From Annona cherimola (lineage: Eukaryota > Streptophyta > Magnoliopsida > Magnoliales > Annonaceae), in contig CM059973.1 of NCBI GenBank assembly GCA_030490835.1, forward strand, positions 55,680,008 to 55,744,007: DNA of 64,000 bases, read 5' to 3'. Numbering within the stretch: the first letter of the stretch is position 1; each line of letters starts with the position of its first letter. Of the stretch, positions 11,742-24,394 are shown piece by piece. Under the pieces are notes generated by a model. That model searched no databases and was not told where the DNA came from. It saw only the letters and a list, made by a program, of their open reading frames with translations. The translations under genes and the position numbers were made by a program.

Positions 11742-13358
11742 TCACTCAAAATGAGATTCAATTACCAAGGATTTGGTGAATTGAAATTTGGAAATGGGAT
11801 ATGAAGATTGAGTAGGTTTGACGGGTCGAACATGAGCAGACGAGTAGAAGGATGAAACAGGTGCGGGGGTTGGATCTCGATGAACTGATCCGGATTCAAA
11901 CGGATCTAGTTCAGGTATGGGCTGATTACGATGACGCCCAGATGCGAGATGGTACCGGATAGTACGCATTTCCCGATCGATACGATCTTGTCGGGAATGC
12001 ATATCCATGATAGCTGTGAGGACCCCAGAGACGAGACTGGTAATTCTGTTTTCCTGTTGACCCATTTCTTCTCGTAGGGCAGCTATTTTATCTCGAATAG
12101 TCTGTAGAGTTGTCTCTTGGGATGAAGGTTGAGGTGCCGGATCTGGAATGGCTGATCCTTGTGGAGAGAAGGATCCATGTGACATAGGAGAGGCGGACTC
12201 CTCAGGAATATCCTGTGGTGGAGCAGGTGGTACTTCTGGAGGCTGCTCCCCCTCAGTATGTGCTCGTCTTTCCTCTTCAGGAGCTTCTGCTTCGGCCCTG
12301 AGTTCATGCACATTGATCTTCATTCTCTGGATCAATGCCTTGTTGATCGCATTAGTGGATTTCAGTACTTCGAAGGGCTCGCCTTCAATATCCACTCCAA
12401 AATGCTCAAATATCTTCGTGATCCAGGTGCCGTAGGGTAGTACACCCCGTGGATTGTCCTTTCTGCAGCTGAGAGCTTCTATGAACAAACGAGGAAGACT
12501 TACTTTGACCCTATTCACGATCTTCCATAGAATCCCGGCTTCTTGAGGATTCAGCTGATTTCTTCCTCCGCCTTTGGGATAGATGCAATGAGCTATTAGC
12601 AGGCATAGAACCCGCAGCCTTGGGGACAGATCCATGTAGTGTAGAAACTTGATCCCTGGATGATATTTATTGCTCCGAGTGAGCTGATTGTATATCTGAT
12701 CAAGTGAAAGGTCTGCAGGGAGCGGCTCATCTACATGTGGTACCTCAAGTATCTGTCCGATGTTGATCATTGCTCCTTCCAAACTCGGAGTTACTCCAAT
12801 TCCAAAGAACATGCTAACTCCTTTTACAAAACTGCTATAATATTTCTCATCCCATTAGTAATAGAAGATCCTGGTTAGATTTGGATAGACCCTTTCATCT
12901 TCCTTTAGTAGCTTGGTCCAACCTTGAAATTCCAATAGATCTTCTATATCTGACCCATAATCTTTCATAAACTTGAAATCAATGATCTTAGGAATGAATA
13001 CCTTCCGTTCGTAGAAGTGTTTGTAGAACCGACTGTGCTGGAGTTCGGTTTTGAAATACGTAGTCGGCATCTTCAGTACTTGAGCTTTCCCAGCAATATT
13101 GCCTCTTCTTCTTGCCCCAGACTGAGTGCTTTGTGAGGTTTGGGGTTGTTCCTCACGACCAACTGTGTTTGACGAGGTTCCCGTTTGAAAACGCACTCGG
13201 CGGCCAGTGGAAGTAGATGGTTCTTCCCGGGCTCGCTTTGAGGAAGTGCGTTGTCTCCTAGGCACTTCGTCGTCGGTATGGGATGTAGATTGTCTAGGAG
13301 CTGGTTTGAGGGATGGTTTTGAGATAGCTAGCTTGGGAAGTCTAGACTTTGGAGCCAT
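11742..13358 (-). pseudogene. envelope-like ORF of SIRE element 2, one internal stop
   Basis: Start ATG at 13358-13356 (MAPKSRLPKLA); 167 codons, TAA at 12857-12855, then the same frame continues for 370 codons to the stop at 11742. The N-terminus is basic and Ser/Thr-rich. A PF20167-like region follows (about residues 110-320): RFYKHFYERKVFIPK, PNLTRIFYY, YNQLTRSNKYHPGIKFLHYM and a PKGGGRNQLNP block. A Pro/Glu-rich linker and a C-terminal helical stretch that may be coiled coil come after. I see no convincing signal peptide or transmembrane anchor, so a true envelope function is doubtful. SIRE elements are known to carry such an ORF after pol. The gypsy element it interrupts carries a related domain. 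Confidence 0.8.
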
Positions 13359-13364
13359 TAGGTT

Positions 13365-13985
13365 TTTAGAGAGGTAAAGGGACAAATAAGAGAGTAAGTA
13401 AAGAGAGAGAGAGAACAGAGAGAGGAGAGAAGGAAAGAAGAGAGAATCTGAGAGGGAGAGAGGTAGAGGAGAGAAATGAAGAGAGAGAAGCGAAGAGAGA
13501 GAAGCAGGAAGACAGTGAGGCAGTTGCCGGAAGTGTTGGAAAACAGAGAGAGAGAAGGAGAATCGCCGGAGAAGAAAGAGGCACTGGAAAGAGGGGAGAC
13601 GGCGGAAAAAAGAAGAAGAAGAAGAAGAAGAGAAAAAGGAGAGAGAGGGGAAAATGCGGAAGTTGGAGAGAGAGAAAGCTAAAGGAGGGCAGAGAAATTT
13701 TGGAGAGAGAAAGGCCTGAAACTCGTCGCTGGAAGCAAGGAAAGAGGAGGAGACAGGACGCGGGAGAAGTGAGAAGAAGAGGAGGAAGAAGAGGGAAGAA
13801 GAAAGGGAAGGCGGACGGTCGCGCGTGCGGAGTCGACTTTGCCCTAGGAGAAGTCGACTTCGGTCCCTCGGAGTCGACTTCACATCTCCCAAGTCGACTT
13901 CACTGGAGTCGACTTGGCTTTCCCGGAGTCGACTTGACTCAACGACTTGACCTTTTTCAGATTTGATTTTCTTGTATAATTTTCC
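13365..13985 (-). promoter_or_regulatory. pyrimidine-rich leader between RNase H and envelope-like ORF
   Basis: On the element strand, about 13800-13365 is almost pure CT-rich sequence with ctctctct runs ending just before the envelope-like ATG. Upstream (13950-13829) lies a cluster of GTCGACTT repeats like those in the LTR. Long pyrimidine tracts suit a splice acceptor or a core-promoter-like leader, so this could allow separate expression of the ORF. That is inference. Open frames seen through it are low-complexity and not believable genes. Confidence 0.5.
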
Positions 13986-16900
13986 TTAATTTAATTCAAT
14001 CATTCCCATTTCATTTCTAATTTTATAAAATGATTCCTTTGCTAATGACTTGGTAAAAATGTCAGCAACTTGTTCCTCAATTTTCACATATTCCAAACAA
14101 ATATCATGATTTTCAACATGTTCTCGAATAAAATGATGTCTTACATCTATATGCTTGGTTCTTGAATGCAATACTGGATTCTTTGTCAAACATATGGCAC
14201 TTGTGTTGTCACATCTAATAGGGATATTGTAATAATTAATGCCATAGTCTTTTATTTGTTGTTTCATCCAAAGTAGTTGGGCACAACAGCTTCCGACGGC
14301 TATATATTCGGCTTCTGCAGTAGATAGAGCAACACTGGTTTGTTTCCTTGAATACCATGAAACCAACATATTTCCAAGAAATTGACAGGTTCCACTAGTA
14401 CTTTTTCTATCTACTTTGTAGCCGGCAAAATCCGCATCCGAATAGCCGATTAAGTCAAATGTTGACCCCTTTGGATACTATAGTTCAAGATTAGTAGTAT
14501 TTATCAAATATTTAAAAATTCTTTTTACAGCCAATAGATGTGATTCTTTGGGGCATGCTTGGAATCTAGAACACATACAAACACTAAACAAAATATCTGG
14601 TCTAGAAGCAGTTAAATACAACAATGATCCTATCATACTTCTATAAAGCTTTTGATCGATACATTTACCGTTTTCGTCCGTGTCGATCTTGATTGTAGAA
14701 CTCATTGAGTATTTGCTCCTTTTGTAGTTTACATTCCAAATTTCTTTAGCATTTCTTTGACATACTTGGACTGATTTAAGAATATCCCTTCGTTTTGTTG
14801 CTTGATTTGAAGTCCAAGGAAGAAATTTAGTTCTCCCATCATGCTCATTTCAAATTCGCTCTGCATGATCTTAGAAAATTCTTGGCATAAAGTTTCATCA
14901 GTAGCTCCAAATATTATATCATCTACATAGATTTGCACAATTAAGATGTTTTTACTTTTATATTTGATGAATAAAGTAGTATCAACTTTCCCTCTTTGAA
15001 ACTCATGATCAATCAAAAATCTATTTAACCTTTCATATCAAGCTCTTGGGGCTTGTTTTAATCCATATAATGCTTTGGTCAGCTTATAAACATATTTAGA
15101 TTGATCCTTTTCTTCAAATCCAGGGGGTTGTTCAACATATACTTCTTCATTCAAGTATCCATTGAAAAATGCGCTTTTCACATCTATTTGAAACAATTTG
15201 AAATTCATGTGAGAAGCAAATGCTAGTAAGATGCGTATGGCTTCTAATCTAGCCACAGGTGCATATGATTCTTCAAAATCAATCCCTTCTTCCTGGGAAT
15301 ACCCTTTGGCTACTAATCTAGCCTTGTTTCTAATTACAAGTCCGCTTTCGTCCAATTTGTTCCTAAATATCCATTTGGTACCAATAATGGTATAACCATT
15401 TGGTCTAGGAACTAAATGCCATACATCATTCCTCTCAAATTGATTTAGCTCTTCTTGCATTGCAATAACCCAGCTTTCATCATTAAGAGCTTGTTCAATA
15501 GTGGTTGGTTCAATTTTTGACACAAATGCATATTGTCCACAAATATTTTGCTTTGATCTCCTAGTTTTTACTCCTTCATAAATATTTCCAATGACTTGCT
15601 CAATTGGATGGGCATTTTTGAACTTTAAATCAATTGGAGGTTTGTAGGAATCATTACCTTCACTTACCTCTTCCTCCATGGAGTTTTCTGGCTTGAGCTC
15701 GATTTTCTTTGGTTGTTCTTTTGTATCATCTGCATCACTTAATTCATCCTCCTTTCTCGGAGTTTGGTTAAATTCATCAAAGACAACATGTATTGACTCT
15801 TCTATTGTTTGATATCTTTTGTTGAAAATTCTATATGCTTTTCTATTTGATAAATAACCCAAGAAAATAGCTTCATCGCTTTTGGCATCTAGTTTTTCCA
15901 GATTTGTTTTTCCATTATTTAGTACATAATAAATACATCCAAAAGTATGGAAATATGATATGTTTGGTTTCCTGCCTTTCCAAAGTTCATATGGGGTCTT
16001 TTTCAATATTGCTCTAATGGTAACTCGGTTTAATACATGACAAGTTGTACTTACAGCTTCACCCCAAAATCTCTTGGACAATTTACTCTCATTTAGCATG
16101 GTCCTAGCCATTTCTTGAATTGTCCGGTTTTTCCTTTCAACAACTCCATTTTGTTGAGGAGTTCTTGGTGCAGAAAATGTATGGTGAATTCCCTTTTCAT
16201 TGCAAAATTCTATGAATCGAGTATTTTCAAATTCACCACCATGGTCACTTCTAATGGAAATGATTGAACTTTGTTTTTCATTTTGCACCAAATTTGAAAA
16301 CGAGACAAACATTGAAAATGCTTCATCTTTGCTAGCTAAGAGTATAATCCAAGTAAATCTAGAAAAGTCATCCACGATTACATATACATACTTTTTCCCA
16401 CCAAGAGTTAAAATGTCTGATGGCCCATAAAGATCCATATGTAGTAATTCAAGTGGTATAGTTGTTGAGATTTCTTGTTTGGTCAAAAATGGCATTTTCG
16501 GTTGTTTAGATAGTTGGCAGGCTTTACAAATCTTATCTTTGTCATATTTGAGCTTTGGTAAGCCTTGTACCAAATTCTTTTTCCATAAGGTTTTAATATT
16601 TGACATATTTATATGTCCAAGCCTTGCATGCCATTTCCATGGATCATTTTCTATGGCTATTAGACATTTTCCTTCTAAGTCATCAAGGCAAACTAAATAT
16701 ACATTTCCATGTCTTTTGCTACTAAAAATTATGCGTTCGTCATCATCAATAACATTACATATAGAGGATTCAAATACAACTTTATATCCTTTATCACACA
16801 GTTGACTAATACTCATTAGGTTGTGTTTGAGTCCTTCAACAAATAGAACATTTTCAATACATGCATTTGAAATACCATAGACATTTCCTTTACCTTTTAT

Positions 16901-17044
16901 TTTACCTTTTTCGTTATTTCCGAAAGCTACTGTTCCTTCATTACATGGGTTGATCTTGTGAAATAATCCTTGTTCTCCCGTCATATGTCTTGAACAACCG
17001 CTATCCATAAACTATACGTTATTTGCCTTAGCTTTAAGGCAAAC
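13986..17044 (-). pseudogene. pol: pol of SIRE element 2 (protease-integrase-RT-RNase H)
   Basis: The main open part (17008-15038) holds protease [10 protein letters not shown], gag-pre-integrase HHCC (WHARLGHIN...CKACQ), integrase DDE blocks ([27 protein letters not shown]) and the first RT motifs (QIDVKSAF). Beyond the TGA at 15040-15038 the frame continues with the RT catalytic block YVDDIIFG near 14925-14902. A frameshift follows near 14728, then RNase H (13986-14478) ending MGMIELN. Three stops replace conserved Trp codons: 17014-17012 (TAG, before FMDSG), 15040-15038 (TGA) and 14480-14478 (TAG). Catalytic residues remain, so inactivation looks recent. Confidence 0.92.
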
Positions 17045-17069
17045 CTACAAAAATTAAGTTGAGTGGAGC

Positions 17070-18886
17070 TCATCCTTTTGGTACCCATTTTATGGGTCCG
17101 TTTGCGTTAGTTAACCTTTGAAGTTTAAGTTGATCCATCTTTGAAGCTATAAACCCAATGCTTTTTGGCATCCAAACCAATTTAGCACCTAGGTTTTGCA
17201 GTTTTCTGAGTTTACATTGATAGATCTTATGTCCAAACTTGTTGCAAAAGTTACAAGCTACCGGAAGTCTAGAAATAGGGAGCCATTTGGTAATTTGTTC
17301 ATTAGTTGGTCTTTTGGTCCAAACTACTTGTTTTATCTTTGGTTTAGTATAAATGGGTTTGATATTATTTCTTGGAGCGTTAGACTTTGATTGTTCAAAT
17401 GTATTGTATCCAAGTCCTTTCTTGCAAGTTTGAGTTGTCATTTTCAAGAACATTTTTACATTTTCTCCTGGATTAGAGAACTTGGCAAGAGATTCATTTA
17501 ATGATTCATTCTCGTTTTTAAGTTTTTCTAACTCATTTTCTAGGGTATTCTTTTCATCTTTTAACTTATCTAATTTTTCAGCAAGTTTACCATTTACAAT
17601 TATTACTGCATCACATTGTCTTTTCTTCATTGTAAACTTGTTTTCTAATTTCTTTATTTCTTCATATAGTGAATCATAAGCTTGTTGAAGTTCCTCTAAT
17701 TCAGCACATTTAAGACATTCATTTGTAGAAAAATTTGAAAAGGATTTCTGTTTGGAAGTTACCTCTTGACTACTCGTGCAGTCCGTTGAAGTGGGTTGAT
17801 CCTCCAAGATTTCCATGGCTGCAAAGCATATGTCGGTATTTGCTATGCAACAGATTCTTGCCAATCTGCTTCGCATTCTTCACTTGAGGAGCTATTCGTT
17901 GTAGATTCTTCTTCATTTACGTACATGTCTCTTCCTTTGTTTCTTTGAAATCTTTTGTTGTCGCATCGATCTTTTCTTTGCTCATTTGCCTTGTTTTCTT
18001 CGGGTGTTGGACATTGGGCTTGCATGTGTCCCGAACCTCCACATCGGTAGCATTTTGTTGTTTCTTTCTTTTTCTCTTTGGAGTTTCTTTCTTTAAATTT
18101 TTTGAAATTTCTGCCTTTCCTCACAAATTGTCTGAATCGTTTTGTGAGTAGGGCAATTTCATCGTCATTTTGTGAAGATGAGGTGTCGTCTGAGTCTTGT
18201 GCGGCTCTTAAGGCAATGACTCTTTTGCCTTTGTGATGATCTTCGTTTCTTTTCTTGATTAGCTCATGTGACATCAAGGAGCTAATTAGGTCTTCTAGCT
18301 TCAATGCGTTAAGGTCCTTGGCTTCTTCTATCGCAGTAATCTTTGAAGTCCAAGATTCCGGTAGAGCCCTTAGAATCTTCATAACCTGTTCAGATTCAGA
18401 TATAGACTTTCCAAGACCTTTCAAAGCATTAGTAATTTTTGAGAATATAGCAAACATTTCATAAATATTTTCTGTTTCTAACATCCTAAAGTTTTCTAAT
18501 TCTCCAATCAAAATATTTCTCCTTGTCCCTTGGACTTGAAAAGTTCCTTCATAAATAGATGTTAAAGTATCCCATATTTCTTTAGCGGTTAAACAAGAGG
18601 ATACTCTATCATATTCAGAAGCCGTAAGAGCACAAAACAGAGAGTTCATAGCTTTAGCATTGCTCTTAACAGTTCTTACTTCCTCTTCGGTCCATTTGGA
18701 AGCTCTTTCATCGATAGGCAAGGTTACACCATCTTGGATTGCAATCCAAGAGTCCATATCTGTAGCCATGATGAGTTGCTTCATACGAAACTCCCAATAA
18801 CCGAAATTGTTCCCATCAAACAATGGTGGCCTAGTAAATGATTGGCCCTCGGCAAATGCGGGAACGGAAGTCGATTGGGATGCCAT
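17070..18886 (-). pseudogene. gag: gag and gag-linker of SIRE element 2
   Basis: Start ATG 18886-18884 (MASQSTSVPAFAEG) just after the primer site. Residues 1-210 form a UBN2/DUF4219-like capsid region. A zinc knuckle CYRCGGSGHMQAQC lies near residue 280. The first frame stops at 17843. A linker read in another frame (to 17070) has a long coiled coil and a second knuckle CNFCNKFGHKIYQC. The break near 17850 looks like a 5-nt insertion (tagca beside gca), so one continuous gag was probably ancestral. The linker ends in WVPKG-stop, and pol lies in another frame. Confidence 0.88.
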
Positions 18887-18918
18887 ATCAATAGATCTCT
18901 TTGGTTTAACTCAAAGAC

Positions 18919-18930
18919 CTGCTATGATAC
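18919..18930 (-). other. primer-binding site, tRNA-iMet type
   Basis: On the minus strand TGGTATCATAGC starts 2 nt after the 5' LTR. It equals the plant initiator-Met complement TGGTATCAGAGC except for one base. Confidence 0.88.
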
Positions 18931-18932
18931 CA

Positions 18933-20632
18933 CTTGTTGGTCCCGAGTTAATGGCAAAACCCAAGAGGGGAGGGGTGAATTGGGTTCTTATAAAATTCTT
19001 TGGTAAATTAAAAACTTAACCCTTTAAAGTTTAATCCCCTTGATTGAAACAAATAGAAAGCAATGAGATAATAAAAGTAATAAAGAAAAACAGTAGGCAA
19101 GATTTATAGTGGTTCGGGCAACCTTTCCCTACTCCACTCTTCCAAGCTCACACACCGTTGTGACTTGGGTTCCACTATGTATTCCGTGAATACACTTAGA
19201 GTCTCCGCTCTCTTCTAGATTCTAGCTCTAGGGGGCATATACAATCAGAGCCTATGCTCTCTTCTAGATTCTAGCTCTAGGAGGCTTATACAATTGACAC
19301 AAGTAGATGATGAGTTACACTCCAATCACAACTCTACTTGCAACGTCTTGATTTGATACACCAAACTCAAACCAAGCACCAAAAACAAACAATAATGTAA
19401 GAATAAGGAAGATCTACACTTTACTGAGTTGTGTAGGCAAGTTTCAGCTTGAGGAAGAATCTGTAGAAGCAACCGGTTGTGTTTCGTTGAAGCTACTTGC
19501 AACTTTGAAGCTTGTTCTTCCTTTGAAAGTGTATAGATCACTCAAATTTAGAGAAAAGCAAATAAGAACTCTTGCTTGCACTTCTTTCCTCTCTTTAGAC
19601 TCTATCTTGTGTGTAACCACGTTTGCTTGAGTGTCTATTTATAGAGGAGGGAATATTTATAGAGGAGGGAAGATTTTGAACGTTATACAAGTGGTTGGCG
19701 CGCAATAAATGTTCCAACGTTCAAAAATTCGAACGTTACTTTCCCAAGTCGCAGGTGGAGTCGACTTCATCGGCGACTTCGCCCAAGTCGCATGCTGGAG
19801 TCGACTTCGTGTGCGACTTCGGCTGCTCTCTAGTTTTCAAGTCTGAGTTCTGGGTCGACTTGGTTTCAGACTTGGCCTCAAGTCGATTTCGGAGTCGACT
19901 TGGGGTGCGACTTGACCAGTTCTTGTGGCAAATCAGTTTGATCCTTGTTTGATTCTCCTCTAGCTTGCTTAGCCTTTTTCCTTCAATTATTTTCATTCTG
20001 GATTGGCTTCATATTTTGTAAACCTTGCGAATCCTGGAGAGCTTGAAAACTTGTATGGTTAATTTCTCTTTGATTTGGAACGAGTTCAAGCACCTTGCTT
20101 GCTTTAGATTTATATTAGTCTTCATATCTTGAGTTGTCTTCATCTTGAAATGAGCTTGAACCTGTGTCTTGAACTTTTAGAACCTCAAGTCGATCTTGGG
20201 GTCGACTTCGTCTGCGACTTCACCCAAGTCGCAAGCTGGAGTCGACTTCGACTGCGACTTCGGAATGTTCTGTCCCAAAATCAACGCTGGAAGGAACTGT
20301 GCATCTTCAAGTCGATACTGGAGTCGACTTCGTCTTCGACTTGGCTTCCAAGTCGCAAGTGGAGTCGACTTGGCCTGCGACTTCAGCTGTTCACCTTCCA
20401 AATTCAAATCTGTCCTTCAGGTTCTGTTTGAAGTCGAATGTGGAGTCGACTTCGGGATCGACTTCACCCTAAGTCGAAGTCTGAGTCGACTTGGAAATCG
20501 ACTTGGCTAATTTCATTCCTTAAGACATTCAACACATTCATTAGTAATCATTTATACTCAAATTTGACTTTGTTAATCATCAAAACTTATGCTTTGATCA
20601 ATTTTGTTTTGTTTTAACTATTGTTTCCAACA
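18933..20632 (-). repeat. 5' LTR of SIRE element 2
   Basis: 1,700 bp, minus strand, starting TGTTGGAAACAATAG at 20632 and ending GGGACCAACA at 18933. It contains GTCGACTT palindrome arrays (20510-20188, 19915-19745), a TATA box TATAAATA near 19635-19645, and a short local duplication of the TATA segment (tatttatagaggaggga twice). Confidence 0.94.
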
Positions 20633-20637
20633 AGTTA

Positions 20638-21917
20638 CCTATCTTTGTTTGTTTTATTTTTGCTCTTTTATTTATCATCTCATAGTATTGTTATTTAGGT
20701 TTTCTTTTAGCTTCATGCATTGAGGATAATGCATTCCTTAATTTTGGGGGGTATATAGTTCTTTTCGGTGCTCTCATGCATTTAAAATAGATAATCATGT
20801 ATATATGTGTGCTAGATTTCATAACATGTCAAATTCTGCCTATGAAAACTATAGTTGCAATCCATTTTGATAAAAAAACTTGCAATGTTCAGGAAAGCTT
20901 CAACTTGAAATCAATTTCATGGAAAATTTAAACTTATTGCCAAGGATTATGTGTTAAGCGAGCTTTCATGTATGTTCTTTCAAGTGACATGTAAATGACT
21001 TAAGTGATTTTGATAGTAAGTTGTCATAGTTCAATTTCATGCTAATCTTTCCAACTGAAATGATAAAAGCAATTTTGAGTACTTCATGATTATGTTGAAA
21101 GAAACATTTGTTGCTATCTTGGTTGCCCCATTTTGAATTATATAGACATTTGTTTTTATTAACTGTGTGCCTTGAGGAAAATATATTGTCTCATTCTTGT
21201 ATTTTTACCTTTTTACATGGGACTTAGAATGGGTTAACATGATGTTAGTAACCCTATGAGATTTTAGCATAGATAATAAAGGGGGTGGCTAACCTAATCT
21301 GAGTAACCGGAACTTGGCATTAACAAATGTCAGGGTTCGCGTAAAAAGGCAAGAAAAAGTCAATGTCATAACCCTTTTTAAAGAAAATTCTCCCAAAATA
21401 CCCTGAAATATGGTGAGGAAAGCAAAAAAAAAAAAAAGAAAAAAAGAAAAAAATCTCTCAAGATACCCTGAAATATAGTAAGGACAGTCAAACAATAAGT
21501 TTAGGGGAACGAAGGTGTAATTTTGTTGAATCTGGGACAAGTGAATTAGGTGAATTGAGGCTATGTTTTTTGAGATGATTATTTTCTTAGAAATTGTTCA
21601 CCTATTTTGGTTACTTGTTCTAAAAAGTTCTTTTGATCAGGGGAATGATTAGCAGGATTGAGCTATCAGTTTTGGCTATTAGCATTTTCATTTACATGTA
21701 ACTTGATCTGGGTACGGGAATGCATGTCCTGGTTTGGTTGAGTTATGAAGGTTTTTCATGAACTATTTCAAGTTAAGGTTATCCTTTGCCTTGTTTAATT
21801 GAGAAATGCGACTGTTGAGCTAATAATTGGAAACAGGCTTGACTTGGCATAGTCTAGTTGCATTCGTTGTATTTTCATGTGTTGCTTGAGGACTAGCAAC
21901 ATTTAAGTTTGGGGGTG
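20638..21917 (+). other. 3' non-coding region of the gypsy element
   Basis: No open frame of note. It holds an internal purine tract (aattttggggggtat, 20740-20754) preceded by the inverted repeat GCATT-GAGGAT-AATGC (20717-20732). Two copies of an ATACCCTGAAATATGG-type motif (21397-21420 and 21461-21486) are separated by an A-rich run. A second hairpin TTGCTTGAGGACTAGCAA (21882-21899) precedes the terminal purine tract (21905-21917). The same modules recur in the two Athila elements downstream. Confidence 0.75.
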
Positions 21918-23369
21918 TGATAACTCGTCAAAATGCGAGTTATCACGACTCATTTTAGATTAGTTTTGAATGTTGATCCAAGAGAATTTGGTGAATTTGC
22001 ACTCATTTAGCTTAGTTTTCATTCATTTTGCATTTCATGCACCACATTGAGATTTCATGCATTTCTAGTATAATTCAGGACAAATTTTGTGGTTTTTGGT
22101 TTTTCATAATATCATCTCATCATTTACAAGTACATTTATTTGTTTTAAGTTGTTTTTACAGGTAAAGAGAGATAACTAACTACTTTGGAGAATGATGAAA
22201 TGAAGAAGAAAGCAAATGGTGCACAACAGACCTTAATGTGTATCCAAAGACATCGGTGCCTAGGCGCCAAACTGCCGCCTTAGAAGAAAATTTCAGAAAC
22301 CCCGAGTCGGCAAGCATCCAGAGAGTCAGCACCGACCCCCACACATGTGAATTCGAGCATGTCTTTTGTGCTAGTTAAATAGGGGCATAAATATAATACT
22401 TAGTGTTTGAAAACAGGAGAGAGAAGCTCGTGGAGGCAGCCATAAGTGGAGAAAAAGAAGAAATTGAAGCCAAGAGTGATTTGAAGTGAATATCTAGCCT
22501 CATTTAGTGAAAACCAGCAAGTTTCAACTCTTCTTTCTTACTCTCTACATATTTTTTCCTTTTCTCTCTTGCTGGGTTGTACTTAAACTTTATTTCAATG
22601 GGATTTCATTTCACGTTCACGAGCTAAACTTTAAGAGATGGAATGTTGAGATGAGTTGACTCTGAATTCATGTTAAATTGGTTCTTGATGATTTGAATAT
22701 GAATATTTAATTGTCGTATACATGTGTTGTGTGGATTTACTCTTGCGTGTGGTGTTTAATGCTTTTTACAAGCCTAGCTACCTTGTAAGATGATCTAATT
22801 GCTAGATTCATGCTTGGAAAAGGTGAATCTAGGCAAGATTCATATGTATGGTCTAGGTTTTTCACTTTGACAAGGAGAAATTTTAAAATAGGTAGAAATA
22901 TACCATTGAACCCTATGTAATTTAAACAAGTTATGAGAAAATCAATCTTGCCATACTCGGTTGCATGGGAACATAACCATTGGGTGTTGTGAGATTAGCC
23001 TTATTATGTCGGAAAACATATATAGATATTTATGAACTTGGATTAGTAAATCTCTGCACAACTAAGTAAATAGGAGCCAATTTAATATGGTTTAGAGTCA
23101 AGGATTCCCAACTCTCCCATCTACTATAACCAACCTTAAGAATCCTTATCAAATTTCTGCTTATCCACTAGTCTTTAACTCATTTCATTCACTTCTATAC
23201 AAATATTCATTCAACTTTCTCTATCTCTCCAAGGCAATTGAATATAAAGCCATAATTAGTTTAGACCAATCCTCGTAAGAATGATACTCTACTCACTCTT
23301 TATTACTTGATCGGCACGTATACTTGCGTTAAAATGAGCATTTTAATTAGATATATACGCAACTCGTCA
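21918..23369 (+). repeat. 3' LTR of the gypsy element (TGATAACTCG family)
   Basis: Begins TGATAACTCG directly after the purine tract and ends near ACTCGTCA (23362-23369). The first 28 bp fold back (tgataactcg...cgagttatca). It contains ggtgcctaggcgcc near 22256, a TATA-like zone near 22370-22400 and a splice/poly(A)-like zone after. A truncated inverted copy is at 58096-59127. The right boundary is approximate. Confidence 0.8.
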
Positions 23370-24394
23370 ATTAACAACAAATTCCCTATAAGCCCTGCTA
23401 ACCCTAAACTATTACAAAGAGTACGCCTCAAACCACAAAGTTGTTAGATGCTACACATTCCCACTAGCCTTATATCATATTTAACACGAGATTTCATCAT
23501 TAAATCGAGAAAGGGTGAAATCTACTTACCTCGATCGCAAATTTTCCCCCATGAACAGTGACCTTAAATTAGGATCTTTGGGATTTCGAGCTTCGTTGAG
23601 ATGAATCGATGATTTACACAGAAGCTTGGAAGAGCTTTTAACAAGGTTTAGGGCTAGACCGATACCGAGAAGAAGAGGAAAAGGGAGAGGAGAGAAAGAT
23701 GGGCACGCGAATAAAATCCTAGAGGGTCTGTTCTCATTTTAACTAGGCCCTTGTCGAGACAGGCAAGGCCCAAGCATGGGCTGAGGCCAAACATAATTTG
23801 CATCTTTCTTTTCCTACCTATACAACTTAGTAAATTAAAATTTTCTCCGGGGGTGCTGCCTCCTTCACCTTTGCAACCTGACCGGATAGGTCAAAACCCG
23901 TACCTATTCTGCGAGATGGAAGATAGTCATAGCGTTCAACAATGACACGTCAATCATACACCTCTAAATCTATACCCAATAAATCATACCATAACCAACG
24001 GTGCAACTATAGTAATCGGCTAATGTACATCTCATACTCATGTCCTAACATACTCATGAATGGTGTCCCATACAACCTAATGTGCTAAGATTGTAATACA
24101 TGTATATCTGTACTATACATCCCCTAAATTCTATGTCCATATATGTTATGCATCCCATTAACATCATTAATTTCTAGTAGCATATTCGTAAATTACCTCA
24201 TAAATAGGGAAGAGTTATAATAAAAATGACAATAAAATAAAATACCTGATCTTCACAATTCTACAAATAAACAAATTTAAATCAACAGTAATAAGGTTGA
24301 TTAATTGGGGGTACATTTTTTGTTTTCTAACAGATAATTCTTAAAGCTGTCTAGTTTTGGTAGCATGAGATTTCAAAATATTTTAGGATAAAGT

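Larger units (their letters stand above)
10027..20632 (-). mobile_element. full-length SIRE/Maximus copia element 2 with envelope-like ORF
   Basis: On the minus strand: 5' LTR (20632-18933), primer-binding site, gag, linker, pol, long pyrimidine-rich leader, envelope-like ORF, purine tract, 3' LTR (about 11520-10027). It is flanked by the identical 5-bp duplication AGTTA (10022-10026 and 20633-20637). The two LTRs differ at few positions over their shared ~1.49 kb (roughly 1-2% by eye, not counted), suggesting a fairly recent insertion. The 3' LTR lacks about its first 175 bp. Reading frames carry at least four stops and two or more frameshifts. Confidence 0.95.
8939..23369 (+). mobile_element. 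Ty3/gypsy element with envelope-like ORF, split by a SIRE insertion
   Basis: Pieces are a decayed envelope-like ORF (8939-10026), 3' non-coding DNA (20638-21917), and a 3' LTR (21918-23369) preceded by the purine tract aagtttgggggtg. The SIRE element at 10027-20632 separates the first two pieces with duplication AGTTA. Gag, pol and the 5' LTR are not in the window, or are lost. Hairpins before both purine tracts match those of the Athila elements downstream, so I place it in the Athila/Tat branch by inference. Confidence 0.75.

Noticed and set aside
13476..13966. Plus-strand open frames rich in Arg/Glu over the envelope leader
   Set aside because: They are the reverse of a CT-rich tract; low complexity and no domain.
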